Positions 51,826 to 60,517 of a DNA stretch of 64,000 nucleotides are shown piece by piece (position 1 is the stretch's first letter; the number at the start of each line of letters is the position of its first letter). The notes below the pieces were generated by a model. It saw nothing but the letters and a program-made list of their open reading frames with translations. It had not been told where the DNA came from and did not search any database. The translations under genes and the position numbers were made by a program. This DNA comes from Dyadobacter alkalitolerans DSM 23607 (lineage in GTDB: Bacteria; Bacteroidota; Bacteroidia; Cytophagales; Spirosomataceae): assembly GCF_000428845.1 (NCBI RefSeq), contig NZ_AUAS01000001.1, positions 62,001 to 126,000 of the forward strand, read 5' to 3'.

Positions 51826-52458
51826 ATGAATAACCTGATAGAAGATCTGAATTGGAGATATGCTGCAAAAAGAATGAACGGCCAGACAATTCCGCAAGAA
51901 AAACTAGATACAATCCTGGAAGCCATCAAGTTATCACCATCCTCGGTAGGACTGCAACCTTATAACATTGTTGTGATCAGCGATCAGGATACAAAAGATA
52001 GGATTTTCAAGGAAGCTGCTCCTCAGCAGCAAATTCCTGAGGCCTCACACTTGCTGGTTTTTGCGGCATGGGAAAAAATTACTGCCCAGCAAATCACGGA
52101 TTACATGAACCTGATCGCAACGACCCGGGGCGTTTCAGTTGAGTCTCTTTCTAAATTTCAGGAAAGTGTTGCCGGTGGCATACTGAGTCGCTCTGAGGAA
52201 GTTAATTTCAACTGGGCGGCACGTCAGGCCTACATTGCGCTTGGACATGCATTGGTTGCGGCAGCAACGGAGCACGTGGACGCGACTCCTATGGAAGGTT
52301 TTAACAATGCTAAACTGGATGAGATTCTAGGTCTGACCGAAAAAGGATTGAAAAGTGTTGTCATTATGACGCTGGGTTACCGAGATAGTGAAAATGACGC
52401 TTTGTCCAACGCAAAAAAGGTAAGAAGATCGCACGAAGAGCTTTTTATATCGCTTTAA
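51826..52458 (+). CDS. NAD(P)H-dependent nitroreductase, NfsB-like
   Basis: A 210-residue FMN-dependent oxidoreductase. It starts MNNLIEDLNWRYAAKRMNG, the NfsB-type FMN-phosphate region, followed by LSPSSVGLQPYNIVVIS (about 36-52) and LGLTEKGLKSVVIMTLGYRD near 171-190. Such enzymes reduce nitroaromatics and quinones. The divergent HxlR regulator and the following DsbA-like gene suggest a small detoxification or redox unit. The ATG at 51826 is chosen over a TTG nine codons earlier because the -7 box at 51794 would exclude the latter. Confidence 0.9.
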   Translation: MNNLIEDLNWRYAAKRMNGQTIPQEKLDTILEAIKLSPSSVGLQPYNIVVISDQDTKDRIFKEAAPQQQIPEASHLLVFAAWEKITAQQITDYMNLIATTRGVSVESLSKFQESVAGGILSRSEEVNFNWAARQAYIALGHALVAAATEHVDATPMEGFNNAKLDEILGLTEKGLKSVVIMTLGYRDSENDALSNAKKVRRSHEELFISL

Positions 52459-52523
52459 TAGGCCTCTTTTCAGCACCAACCCTGCGTAAAAAGATTAACA
52501 TTGAACACTAACTCACTGAAATT

Positions 52524-53231
52524 ATGAAAGTTGAAATATGGAGTGACGTAATGTGCCCTTTTTGTTATATCGGCAAAAGGAAATTTGAAAAAGCACTGGA
52601 ACAATTCCCCCAAAAAGATAAGATCCAGGTTGAATGGAAAAGTTTTCAGCTTAATCCGGCTATGAAAACGGAGCCGGGAAAAAGCATCAATGATTATCTG
52701 GCGGAGGTGAAAGGCTGGTCGCCGGATTATGCGGCGCAGATGAACGACCATGTGAGTTCGATTGCTGCTGAGGTGGGGCTAGAGTACAACATGGATAAAG
52801 CTGTGGTTGCAAATTCCTTCGACGCGCATCGTTTTGTTCAGTATGCAAAGACAAAAGGCAAGGGCGACGACGCAGAAGAGCAGTTATTCAAAGCTTACTT
52901 TACGGATGGCAAAAACACCGCAGATCATGCGACATTGCTTGATTTGGGAACTCAAATTGGACTTGATACCGAAGAATTGAAATCTGTCCTGGACGGATCA
53001 AAATTCAGTGATGAGGTTCGAAAAGATATTTACGAAGCACAGCAAGTTGGCGCTCGCGGCGTTCCCTTCTTTGTTTTGGACAGAAAATACGCCGTTTCTG
53101 GTGCTCAGCAGCCGGAAACATTCCTAGGCGCTTTGGAAAAATCATTCTCCGAATGGGAGAAAACAAACCCGGAACCATTGGTTTCCCTGGCCGACGGCGC
53201 AAACTGCACGGTCGACGGGCAATGTGATTAA
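52524..53231 (+). CDS. DsbA family oxidoreductase, FrnE type
   Basis: A 235-residue cytoplasmic thioredoxin-fold protein. The active site CPFC is at 11-14, right after the first strand (MKVEIWSDVM), and the cis-proline loop is in GARGVPFFVLD (about 173-183). FrnE-type members have a helical insertion, present here (about 40-150). The last residues NCTVDGQCD add two cysteines that may act in thiol exchange. It follows the nitroreductase by 65 bases on the same strand. Confidence 0.92.
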   Translation: MKVEIWSDVMCPFCYIGKRKFEKALEQFPQKDKIQVEWKSFQLNPAMKTEPGKSINDYLAEVKGWSPDYAAQMNDHVSSIAAEVGLEYNMDKAVVANSFDAHRFVQYAKTKGKGDDAEEQLFKAYFTDGKNTADHATLLDLGTQIGLDTEELKSVLDGSKFSDEVRKDIYEAQQVGARGVPFFVLDRKYAVSGAQQPETFLGALEKSFSEWEKTNPEPLVSLADGANCTVDGQCD

Positions 53232-53335
53232 GGTGTAACGGCAGCGTGGTACGGTTATAGAGAAGAGTCAGCGAGGGCACAAATCAGAAATTTCATCTAA
53301 TTTGTGCTTATTGCAAAAATTGACGATTTACCTCT

Positions 53336-55903
53336 ATGCGTGTTGCGTTGCTCCTGATCATATTATGTATTGGCTTACAGTCGCAGTTAATCGCAGGCGG
53401 GATAAAAGGCCGCATCTCTACTGCAAAAGGAGAAGCGCTTTCCTATGCCGGCATTGCCGTTAAAGGCACGAGCAACGGCACCATGGCCAATGAGGAAGGC
53501 GAATACGAATTCACTTTATTACCAGGAAGTTACGAGATCATATTTCAGTTTTTGGGATTTAAAAGTGTTTCAAAAAATGTTATAGTCGGCAATGACTTTA
53601 CGGAGCTGAATGTAATCCTTGAAGAACAGGCGCTTAACCTAGGCGAAGCGACTATTGGAAAGGGTAAGGAGGATCTGGCATATAGTATTATGCGGCGGGC
53701 TGTCGCCAAGGCACGTTTTCATCAGCTCCAACTACGCGGCTACACGGCAAAAGTTTATTCCAGAAGCACCGCACTGCCCACAAAAATTCCGTATCTCGTT
53801 GAAAGAAGATTAAAAAAAGAGGGAGTTCAGGAGGGAAAAGCGATTCTTAATGAGAGTGTTGCCGAAATAAAATACCGCCGGCCGGCTAGTTATACGCAAA
53901 AGATTATTTCGACACGAAACAGTCTGGATAACAGCATCCCCTCTCCCAACGAATATATTTTAGCAAGCCTCTACAGTCCGGAAATAGCCGGAACCATTTC
54001 CCCGCTCTCTCCTAAGGCATTTGCCTATTATCAATTTGAATATGAAGGTTATTTTGAAGATCAGGGCCAATTGGTCAACAAAATAAAAGTGATTCCCCGC
54101 GCTTATGGGGAAGGTGTTTTTAAAGGAAGCCTGTTCATTTTGGAAGACCGGTGGGCCATTCACAGCTATGATTTGCAAACCACCACAAGCGGACTGAACA
54201 TTTCTGCAAAACAGATTTTCAGCCCGGTTCAGAATGTGTGGATTCCTGTTAACCAGCAGTTTCGCATTAACGGAAGTTATCTGGGCTTTGCGGGAGAATT
54301 TAAATATCTGGTTTCTCTAACTTATCAGAAACTGGATATCGATCCGGGCCTGAAAGAAGACATTGTCATTGTCGATCACAAGAAGGAAGACGTGAAGGAG
54401 ACAAGCCGGAAGGGAAATCTTGAAAAATTGATCCGCGAGCAAAAGCAATTCTCGACCAAAGATTTCCGAAAACTCACCAAAGAATACGAGAAAGAGCAGA
54501 AAAAAGAACGCAAAATGGAGGGCGGCAGCGATCGGCTGGTGCGCCAGGATTCGATTATTATCGACTCTATGGCTAACAAACGCGACACCACTTATTGGCA
54601 AGCGCTCCGCCCTATCCCACTGACAAAATCAGAAGTGACCAGTTATGTGCTGCAAGACAGCATTAAGGTGGTAAAAGATTCGATTCGCGAAAAAAGAAAA
54701 CCCGACTCGCTGGCATTCAGGCCGTTGCATCTGATTACGGGTAATACTTATGCGCTGGGCAACAGGCGAACGTTCTACTTCAAAAGCCCTATCCTCTCCA
54801 TCAGTTACAACACAGTTGAAGGAAATGCTATCAACTTTCTTACTGAATGGGAAAAGAAATGGGGCAAGTCATACCGATTCAGCATTAGTCCGCTCGTGCG
54901 CTATTCTTTCGGGCGCAAAAGGGTTTATGGAAACCTGACAACCAACATAGGCAATGAAAAATGGAATCTGATGCTATCCGGTGGCGAAATGGCCAGTCAG
55001 ATCAACAATAACAACCCCATTCCTCCCCTTCCCAACAGCATTGCGGCCAGGTTTTTTGACCGGAATTTTATGAAGCTGTATCAAAAACAATATGGCCGGG
55101 CTGAGTTTTCATTGCGCAACATTGCTGATGTTTTTAGTCTGAATGCAAGATTAGAATTTGAGCACAGAAAAGAGCTTTTTAACCAGGAGAGTGCGCGTCC
55201 TATTTTCTTTTGGAGCCAATATTATTACACACCCAACCGCCCCGAAAACAGGGAATTGCAAAACACCGGCTTCCCAATACACAATGCAACCATTCTGGAC
55301 CTGACCGCGACCGTGCGTCCGTGGCGACGTTACCTGATCAGGAATGGTGAAAAACGATATTTACGAAGCAAGGGGCCATCATTTAGTGTCAATTATAAAA
55401 CTGGTCTTGGATTTGCCGGAGACGTGGATTATTCAATGCTACAAGGAAACGTCCGCCAGAATTTGAGCCTCGGGCCGCGAAGTAATCTTGAATATTACGT
55501 AAATGGCGGCGGTTTTTTGAGTAAAAAACAAATGTATTTCCCTGATTACCGTCACTTCATGGGAAATGAGTTCTTTTTCCAGTATGCGTATCCACCCGAC
55601 CAGTTCCGTATGCTGCAATATTATCGTTACAGTACATCATCCTGGTTTTTTCAGGCGCATGCCATCTGGACTTCGCAGCGATTTGCGCTTACCCGTATTG
55701 AAGCGTTGCGGATCACAGGCATCTCGGAGACGCTTCAACTGCATTACCTGAGAGTGCCAACAATCCGCAATTACACCGAGGCCGTTTATGGAATTGACGA
55801 CATCTTGCGCATTATCCGCCTGGAAGCCGTCGCCCAGTTTCACGGCAGCCATTTCAAGGGAATGGGTTGGCGCGTAGGGACTTCCATTAAGTTCGGGCGA
55901 TAA
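53336..55903 (+). CDS. DUF5686 outer-membrane protein with CarbD-like domain (second copy)
   Basis: An 855-residue predicted outer-membrane protein, paralogous in layout to the one at 7244. Signal peptide VALLLIILCIGLQSQLIAGG, then a CarbD-like domain (IKGRISTAKGEALSYAGIAV, residues 23-95), the DUF5686 middle with LAYSIMRRAVAKA (about 115-127), a lysine/glutamate-rich insert (KLTKEYEKEQKKERKMEGG, about 380-400) that the other copy lacks, and a barrel ending VGTSIKFGR. Function of the family is unknown; the plug-plus-barrel plan suggests transport or surface assembly. A bidirectional terminator follows. Confidence 0.85.
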   Translation: MRVALLLIILCIGLQSQLIAGGIKGRISTAKGEALSYAGIAVKGTSNGTMANEEGEYEFTLLPGSYEIIFQFLGFKSVSKNVIVGNDFTELNVILEEQALNLGEATIGKGKEDLAYSIMRRAVAKARFHQLQLRGYTAKVYSRSTALPTKIPYLVERRLKKEGVQEGKAILNESVAEIKYRRPASYTQKIISTRNSLDNSIPSPNEYILASLYSPEIAGTISPLSPKAFAYYQFEYEGYFEDQGQLVNKIKVIPRAYGEGVFKGSLFILEDRWAIHSYDLQTTTSGLNISAKQIFSPVQNVWIPVNQQFRINGSYLGFAGEFKYLVSLTYQKLDIDPGLKEDIVIVDHKKEDVKETSRKGNLEKLIREQKQFSTKDFRKLTKEYEKEQKKERKMEGGSDRLVRQDSIIIDSMANKRDTTYWQALRPIPLTKSEVTSYVLQDSIKVVKDSIREKRKPDSLAFRPLHLITGNTYALGNRRTFYFKSPILSISYNTVEGNAINFLTEWEKKWGKSYRFSISPLVRYSFGRKRVYGNLTTNIGNEKWNLMLSGGEMASQINNNNPIPPLPNSIAARFFDRNFMKLYQKQYGRAEFSLRNIADVFSLNARLEFEHRKELFNQESARPIFFWSQYYYTPNRPENRELQNTGFPIHNATILDLTATVRPWRRYLIRNGEKRYLRSKGPSFSVNYKTGLGFAGDVDYSMLQGNVRQNLSLGPRSNLEYYVNGGGFLSKKQMYFPDYRHFMGNEFFFQYAYPPDQFRMLQYYRYSTSSWFFQAHAIWTSQRFALTRIEALRITGISETLQLHYLRVPTIRNYTEAVYGIDDILRIIRLEAVAQFHGSHFKGMGWRVGTSIKFGR

Positions 55904-55925
55904 GAAGGCATTCAATTAAATGCAT

Positions 55926-55962
55926 AAAAAAGGGGCTTTCTCAGTTGAGAAAGCCCCTTTTT
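55926..55962. terminator. Bidirectional terminator between the DUF5686 and M1 genes
   Basis: Perfect 17-base stem (AAAAAGGGGCTTTCTCA with TGAGAAAGCCCCTTTTT) and a 2-base loop; T-run on both strands. Confidence 0.93.
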
Positions 55963-55977
55963 ACCACTTCAAATTTA

Positions 55978-57837
55978 TCACTTTACAACTTTATCAGCTT
56001 TGAACCGCGGCAATGCTTTTGATATCGACGGATAGGTGTTGTTATCTGGATTAACGTCCGCCATTCGCTGACTTGGATCTATGACGATCCTTTCAATGTC
56101 AGCAAGATTCCTGTCGATCGTAAATGAATATTCCGGATAAGTCCAGCCCCAATCATTCAGTAATGTGGTTTTGGAATACATTGCCTCGGATTTTTCTCCG
56201 CGCATGAGTTCCAGGGGAATGTTGAAGTTTTCCTGACTTCCGTCTTTATAGCTTACCACAACATCCAATGGCATGGGCATCTGGCCAATTTTCTCCAACA
56301 CAACGGTTGTTTTAGCTGCATTGGATACAACTTCCTTAATGCCGTAATCAATGGTTTTGGTTGTTCCTACAAAATCTTCCCAATACCAATCCAGTTCAAG
56401 ACCCGATTCCTTTTCCATGATCCGTTTCAGATCGTTAGGGTTGGGATGTTTAAATTTCCACTCGTTATAATAGCGCCTCATGCCGCTTTCCAACTTCTGG
56501 CTGCCGATAATGTAGCCAAGTTGATTTAGGAAAACTGCGCCTTTGGCATAACTGGCCGTGCTATATGCGCGATTTGTGTTGAAATGATCGGCATGCGTGG
56601 TCAATGGTTCTTCCAGACCTGACTTCACGAGATTGCGATAACCTGCTGTGCTTCCCCGCTGGGCGTCCAGTCTTGAAGGAAACAATTCAGCCATGACAAT
56701 GTTCTGCGCATAGCTGGTAAAACCTTCGTCCATCCACGCATATTTGGATTCGTTTGTGCCTAATATCTGCTGAAACCAGCTGTGAATGGATTCATGAACC
56801 GTTACACTTACCAATCCGCCCAGGTTCTGACGCCCGGTAATCAATGTCGCCATGGCATACTCCATTCCGCCATCACCACCCTGAATTACCGAATACTGCT
56901 TGTAAGGATAGCGGCCAAATTTCTCATTCATAATTTTGAAACAACGCACAGCAAGCGGCTCCATTTCCTTCCAGACATTTGCTAATGTATCTGTTTGATA
57001 AAAGAAGTGCATATCCAGATTGTCATCCACTTTCACAACGTCATGCTTGTAACCACGATCCGCTGCCCACATGAAATCATGCACTTCGGGTGCGATGAAA
57101 TGCCATGTTAACTTGTCGCCGGGCTTGTGCTTCACCTCTTTTTGCGTATAACCGTGTCCAATCTTATCGGGATTTTGCAGGTAACCACTCGCCGCCACGA
57201 CATAAGAAGCATCAATGGTCAGTTTCACGTCAAAATCTCCCCATACGCCATAAAATTCCCTGGCTATGTAAGGATTCGCATGCCAACCTTCGTAGTCATA
57301 CTCACTCATTTTAGGATACCATTGCGCCATCGAATAATCGATGCCCTCCGCGTTGTCGCGGCCTGTGCGGCGAATCTGAATCGGGACTTGTGCTTCGAAG
57401 TCCATTTCAAATGTATGCTGCGTTTTAGGAAGGATCTTTTCGTTCAATGTCACTTCCAGGATCGTCCCGACCACTTCATATTTTACAGCCTTACCATTAT
57501 GCTTCAACGAAAGCACTTTTTCGTAGCCGATTTCAGAAGGGGTTAGTTTGGAGATACGGTCTTTTACACGTGGGTCCGGGTCGCTGATGGTGCGGGAGCG
57601 AACATCCATCTGGCTGCCTGGCTGAAATGCATTCAGGTACAAGTGGTAAAAAACTTTGTGGAGCGTGTCGGGGGAATTATTGCTGTAAATCAGCTTTTGC
57701 TTTCCTTTATATTGATGCTTCGTGGCGTCAAAATCAACTTCCATCTGATACTTCACGCGCTGTTGCCAACGATCACTTTGTGCTGAAACCTGCAAGCTGA
57801 TCGCAGTCATTGCCAACACGATAAAATTCAACTTCAT
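55978..57837 (-). CDS. Secreted M1 family metallopeptidase
   Basis: A 619-residue gluzincin aminopeptidase. The signal peptide MKLNFIVLAMTAISLQVSAQ sets the start at 57837. The zinc motif HESIH is at 348-352 and the third ligand is E371 in WMDEGFTSYA, the correct 18 residues on. The substrate-binding exopeptidase motif is GGMEYA rather than the classic GAMEN. An N-terminal beta domain and a C-terminal beta-rich domain (about 500-600) flank the catalytic part. It probably trims peptides in the periplasm. Confidence 0.93.
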   Translation of the reverse strand: MKLNFIVLAMTAISLQVSAQSDRWQQRVKYQMEVDFDATKHQYKGKQKLIYSNNSPDTLHKVFYHLYLNAFQPGSQMDVRSRTISDPDPRVKDRISKLTPSEIGYEKVLSLKHNGKAVKYEVVGTILEVTLNEKILPKTQHTFEMDFEAQVPIQIRRTGRDNAEGIDYSMAQWYPKMSEYDYEGWHANPYIAREFYGVWGDFDVKLTIDASYVVAASGYLQNPDKIGHGYTQKEVKHKPGDKLTWHFIAPEVHDFMWAADRGYKHDVVKVDDNLDMHFFYQTDTLANVWKEMEPLAVRCFKIMNEKFGRYPYKQYSVIQGGDGGMEYAMATLITGRQNLGGLVSVTVHESIHSWFQQILGTNESKYAWMDEGFTSYAQNIVMAELFPSRLDAQRGSTAGYRNLVKSGLEEPLTTHADHFNTNRAYSTASYAKGAVFLNQLGYIIGSQKLESGMRRYYNEWKFKHPNPNDLKRIMEKESGLELDWYWEDFVGTTKTIDYGIKEVVSNAAKTTVVLEKIGQMPMPLDVVVSYKDGSQENFNIPLELMRGEKSEAMYSKTTLLNDWGWTYPEYSFTIDRNLADIERIVIDPSQRMADVNPDNNTYPSISKALPRFKADKVVK

Positions 57838-58106
57838 TCGTACTCTTTTTGGTTTGTTATAATGCAAAATAAGGGTTTTGTTCGGTTTTATCAGGGTTGA
57901 AAACGTCGGAGCCATTAGAATATTCGGAAGCAGCAAAGAAAAAATCGTTAAAATGGGCATCATTCTCCCCATAATAACCATAACAATTCTTCTATTTTCG
58001 CCAAAATTTCGATGCTGATGAATGTTTTATGGCGTCGGCAGCTTTTGGCACATAATTGGTAAAACTGTTTTCATATTTCATTATGAACTAAAACCATTTG
58101 TCAATT

Positions 58107-58271
58107 ATGTTAAGATGGACCGTAATTTTTCTGATAGTTGCCATTATCGCCGGTGTATTGGGCTTTGGTGGAATTGCTGCCGGAGCAGCTGGAATCGCTA
58201 AAATTCTTTTCTTCGTATTCCTTGTACTATTTGTGTTGAGCTTAATCAGCCGTGGAGTCGGGCGATCCTGA
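58107..58271 (+). CDS. DUF1328 small membrane protein (YtjA-like)
   Basis: A 54-residue hydrophobic peptide starting [20 protein letters not shown], then [20 protein letters not shown] and a basic end (SRGVGRS). This is the whole DUF1328/YtjA pattern: two membrane helices with a small-residue centre. Role unknown; in other bacteria such proteins are linked to stress. It sits alone on the plus strand with a perfect terminator after it; 269 bases separate it from the M1 gene. Confidence 0.9.
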   Translation: MLRWTVIFLIVAIIAGVLGFGGIAAGAAGIAKILFFVFLVLFVLSLISRGVGRS

Positions 58272-58289
58272 CCGAAACGGAACAATATT

Positions 58290-58317
58290 AAAAAAGCGGA
58301 CAATTGTCCGCTTTTTT
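58290..58317. terminator. Bidirectional terminator between the DUF1328 gene and guaA
   Basis: Perfect 12-base stem AAAAAAGCGGAC/GTCCGCTTTTTT with loop AATT. Confidence 0.95.
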
Positions 58318-58327
58318 CGTTTGTATG

Positions 58328-59857
58328 CTATTCCCATTCAATGGTTGCCGGCGGCTTCGACGAAATGTCGTAAACCACGCGGTTAACGCCTTTTACTCTA
58401 TTAATAATGTCATTGGAAACCTCAGCAAGGAAATCATAAGGCAAATGCGCCCAGTCGGCTGTCATCCCGTCAATTGAGGTCACAGCACGAAGAGCAACCA
58501 CACTTTCGTAAGTCCGCTCATCCCCCATCACACCCACACTTTGAACCGGCAGAAGCATAGCGCCTGCCTGCCAGACATCTTTATATAGATTCCATTTACG
58601 CAGCCCGCCGATAAAAATAGCGTCCACTTCCTGCAAGATCGCCACTTTCTCCGGAGTGATTTCTCCTAAGATACGAATGGCAAGTCCGGGACCCGGGAAC
58701 GGATGACGTCCTAATATTTTTTCATCAATGCCCAATGTCCGGCCAACAGCCCTTACTTCGTCTTTGAACAAAGTATTCAGCGGCTCAACAATTTTCAATT
58801 TCATGAAATCTGGCAAACCACCCACATTATGATGCGATTTGATTGTTGCGGACGGCCCGTTGATAGAAACCGACTCGATCACGTCCGGATAGATCGTTCC
58901 CTGACCCAGCCATTTCACTTCCTCGATCAAATGTGCTTCCTGATCGAAAATATCGATGAAGGATTTGCCAATTGCTTTGCGTTTCGCTTCCGGCTCCGAC
59001 AGTCCGTTTAGGGATTGGTAAAAGTGTGATTTTGAATCAACACCCTTAATATTCAAACCCATATCCTGGTAAGAATGAAGCACTTCCGCGAATTCATCCT
59101 TACGCAAAAGGCCGTTATCCACGAAAATGCAATATAAATTTGAGCCAATCGCCTGGTGAACCAGCGTAGCAGCAACCGTAGAATCTACACCGCCAGAAAG
59201 CGCCATCACCACCTTGTCATTGCCCAGCTTCTTACGAAGGTTTGCAATGGTTTGTTCCACAAAAGACTCTGCCGTCCAATCCTGCTTGCAACCACAAATG
59301 TTGGCTACGAAATTGTACATCAGCTTCTTACCTTCGGTCGTATGCGTAACCTCGGGGTGAAATTGGATGCCATATGTAAGTTCATTTTCAATTTTGAATG
59401 CAGCCACTTTCACGGACTCCGTAGAAGCGATCACATGGAAGTCGTTTGGAGCGCGAACGATGGTGTCACCGTGCGACATCCAAACCTGAGAAGACTCCGA
59501 TAATCCGGCCAGCAATGAGGAATCCGTATCGTCAATGACCAGACGGGCGCGCCCATATTCGCGGTGCTGCGAAGGTTTCACATCGCCACCCAGCTCCTGC
59601 GCCAGTAATTGCGCACCGTAGCAAACGCCCAGAACAGGCACTATTTTACGGAACTGATCCAAATCTATTCTCGGTGCATCGGTATCCCGAACGGAACATG
59701 GGCTTCCGGAAAGAATTACACCTTTAATGTTGGGAGTGAGATCGGGGAAATTATTGTAAGGATGGATTTCACAATAAACATTAAGCTCACGAACACGACG
59801 TGCTATTAACTGGGTGTATTGCGAACCAAAATCTAAAATCAGAATTTGTTCAGTCAT
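58328..59857 (-). CDS. guaA: GMP synthase (glutamine-hydrolysing)
   Basis: A 509-residue two-domain enzyme that converts XMP to GMP with ATP and glutamine. The class I glutamine amidotransferase domain has the catalytic C79 in GVCYGAQ and the His/Glu pair in FHPEVTHT (about 168). The ATP-pyrophosphatase domain has SGGVDST (about 219-225) and the dimerisation domain [11 protein letters not shown]. It ends in the usual PPATIEWE. The ATG at 59857 is supported by a promoter just upstream; the frame remains open further but that start would precede transcription. Confidence 0.97.
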   Translation of the reverse strand: MTEQILILDFGSQYTQLIARRVRELNVYCEIHPYNNFPDLTPNIKGVILSGSPCSVRDTDAPRIDLDQFRKIVPVLGVCYGAQLLAQELGGDVKPSQHREYGRARLVIDDTDSSLLAGLSESSQVWMSHGDTIVRAPNDFHVIASTESVKVAAFKIENELTYGIQFHPEVTHTTEGKKLMYNFVANICGCKQDWTAESFVEQTIANLRKKLGNDKVVMALSGGVDSTVAATLVHQAIGSNLYCIFVDNGLLRKDEFAEVLHSYQDMGLNIKGVDSKSHFYQSLNGLSEPEAKRKAIGKSFIDIFDQEAHLIEEVKWLGQGTIYPDVIESVSINGPSATIKSHHNVGGLPDFMKLKIVEPLNTLFKDEVRAVGRTLGIDEKILGRHPFPGPGLAIRILGEITPEKVAILQEVDAIFIGGLRKWNLYKDVWQAGAMLLPVQSVGVMGDERTYESVVALRAVTSIDGMTADWAHLPYDFLAEVSNDIINRVKGVNRVVYDISSKPPATIEWE

Positions 59858-59876
59858 ATAAATGCTATCTAAAACG

Positions 59877-59904
59877 CAAATGTAGGGAGATTGACCCAAA
59901 TCAA
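59877..59904 (-). promoter_or_regulatory. Bacteroidota promoter for guaA
   Basis: Minus strand TTG (59904-59902), 17-base spacer, TACATTTG (59884-59877). The guaA ATG is 19 bases further. Confidence 0.6.
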
Positions 59905-59974
59905 AAAACCGGATTTAATCATTCTGCTTGCGGGCAAATGCATTATAGAGGGGCAAATTTTAATTTTTTCAATG

Positions 59975-59982
59975 TAAATTTG
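59975..59982 (+). promoter_or_regulatory. -7 box for the cold-shock gene
   Basis: TAAATTTG at 59975-59982, giving a leader of about 45-50 bases before the ATG at 60036. No clear TTG at -33. Confidence 0.45.
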
Positions 59983-60035
59983 TACAAACGCTGCGTTCTG
60001 TTTACCTTTACGTAAATTTTCAATATATAATTAAT

Positions 60036-60227
60036 ATGAATCAAGGAACAGTAAAATTCTTTAATGACTCAAAAGGTTACGGGTTTATTAAAGACACAGA
60101 AACAGGACAGGACTATTTTGTACACATCTCCGGTCTTGTGGACGAAGTTCGCGAAAATGACGACGTTACTTTTGATCTTCAGGAAGGACGTAAAGGGCTT
60201 AACGCGATCAATGTTAAGCTTGCCTGA
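60036..60227 (+). CDS. Cold-shock domain protein
   Basis: A 63-residue CspA-family nucleic-acid chaperone: one OB-fold with RNP1 KGYGFIKD (13-20) and RNP2 YFVHISGL (27-34). It starts MNQGTVKFFNDSK and ends in the normal position after GLNAINVKL. It binds single-stranded RNA or DNA. It is a single-gene unit with its own -7 box, a short leader and a perfect terminator. Confidence 0.95.
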   Translation: MNQGTVKFFNDSKGYGFIKDTETGQDYFVHISGLVDEVRENDDVTFDLQEGRKGLNAINVKLA

Positions 60228-60250
60228 TAGGGACTTAATATAAAAATGTA

Positions 60251-60278
60251 AAAACCGCTTCTCGAAGCGGTTTTTTTT
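60251..60278 (+). terminator. Terminator after the cold-shock gene
   Basis: Stem AAAACCGCTT/AAGCGGTTTT with a short loop followed by eight T. Confidence 0.95.
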
Positions 60279-60517
60279 GTGCCCTGGTCATTCACAACGG
60301 CATTTTACCACTTAAACTTTTTTTGATGCCGCATGCAACTTTCTTTATTCCCTTTGTATCTATCAAGCAAACGACAGGCACACATTATCCGCTTATGTAA
60401 CATTAAAACCACTTGTGTAATCTAAGGTTCTATGTTATACAAAGTACTTACTTTTACACTGTACCGGAAAGGAAGATAACGCACCCGAAGCCGGACACTG
60501 AACATAATCTATTAGCC

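Noticed and set aside
58088..58303. 71-codon minus-strand frame
   Set aside because: It overlaps the DUF1328 peptide on the plus strand, which matches a known family end to end.
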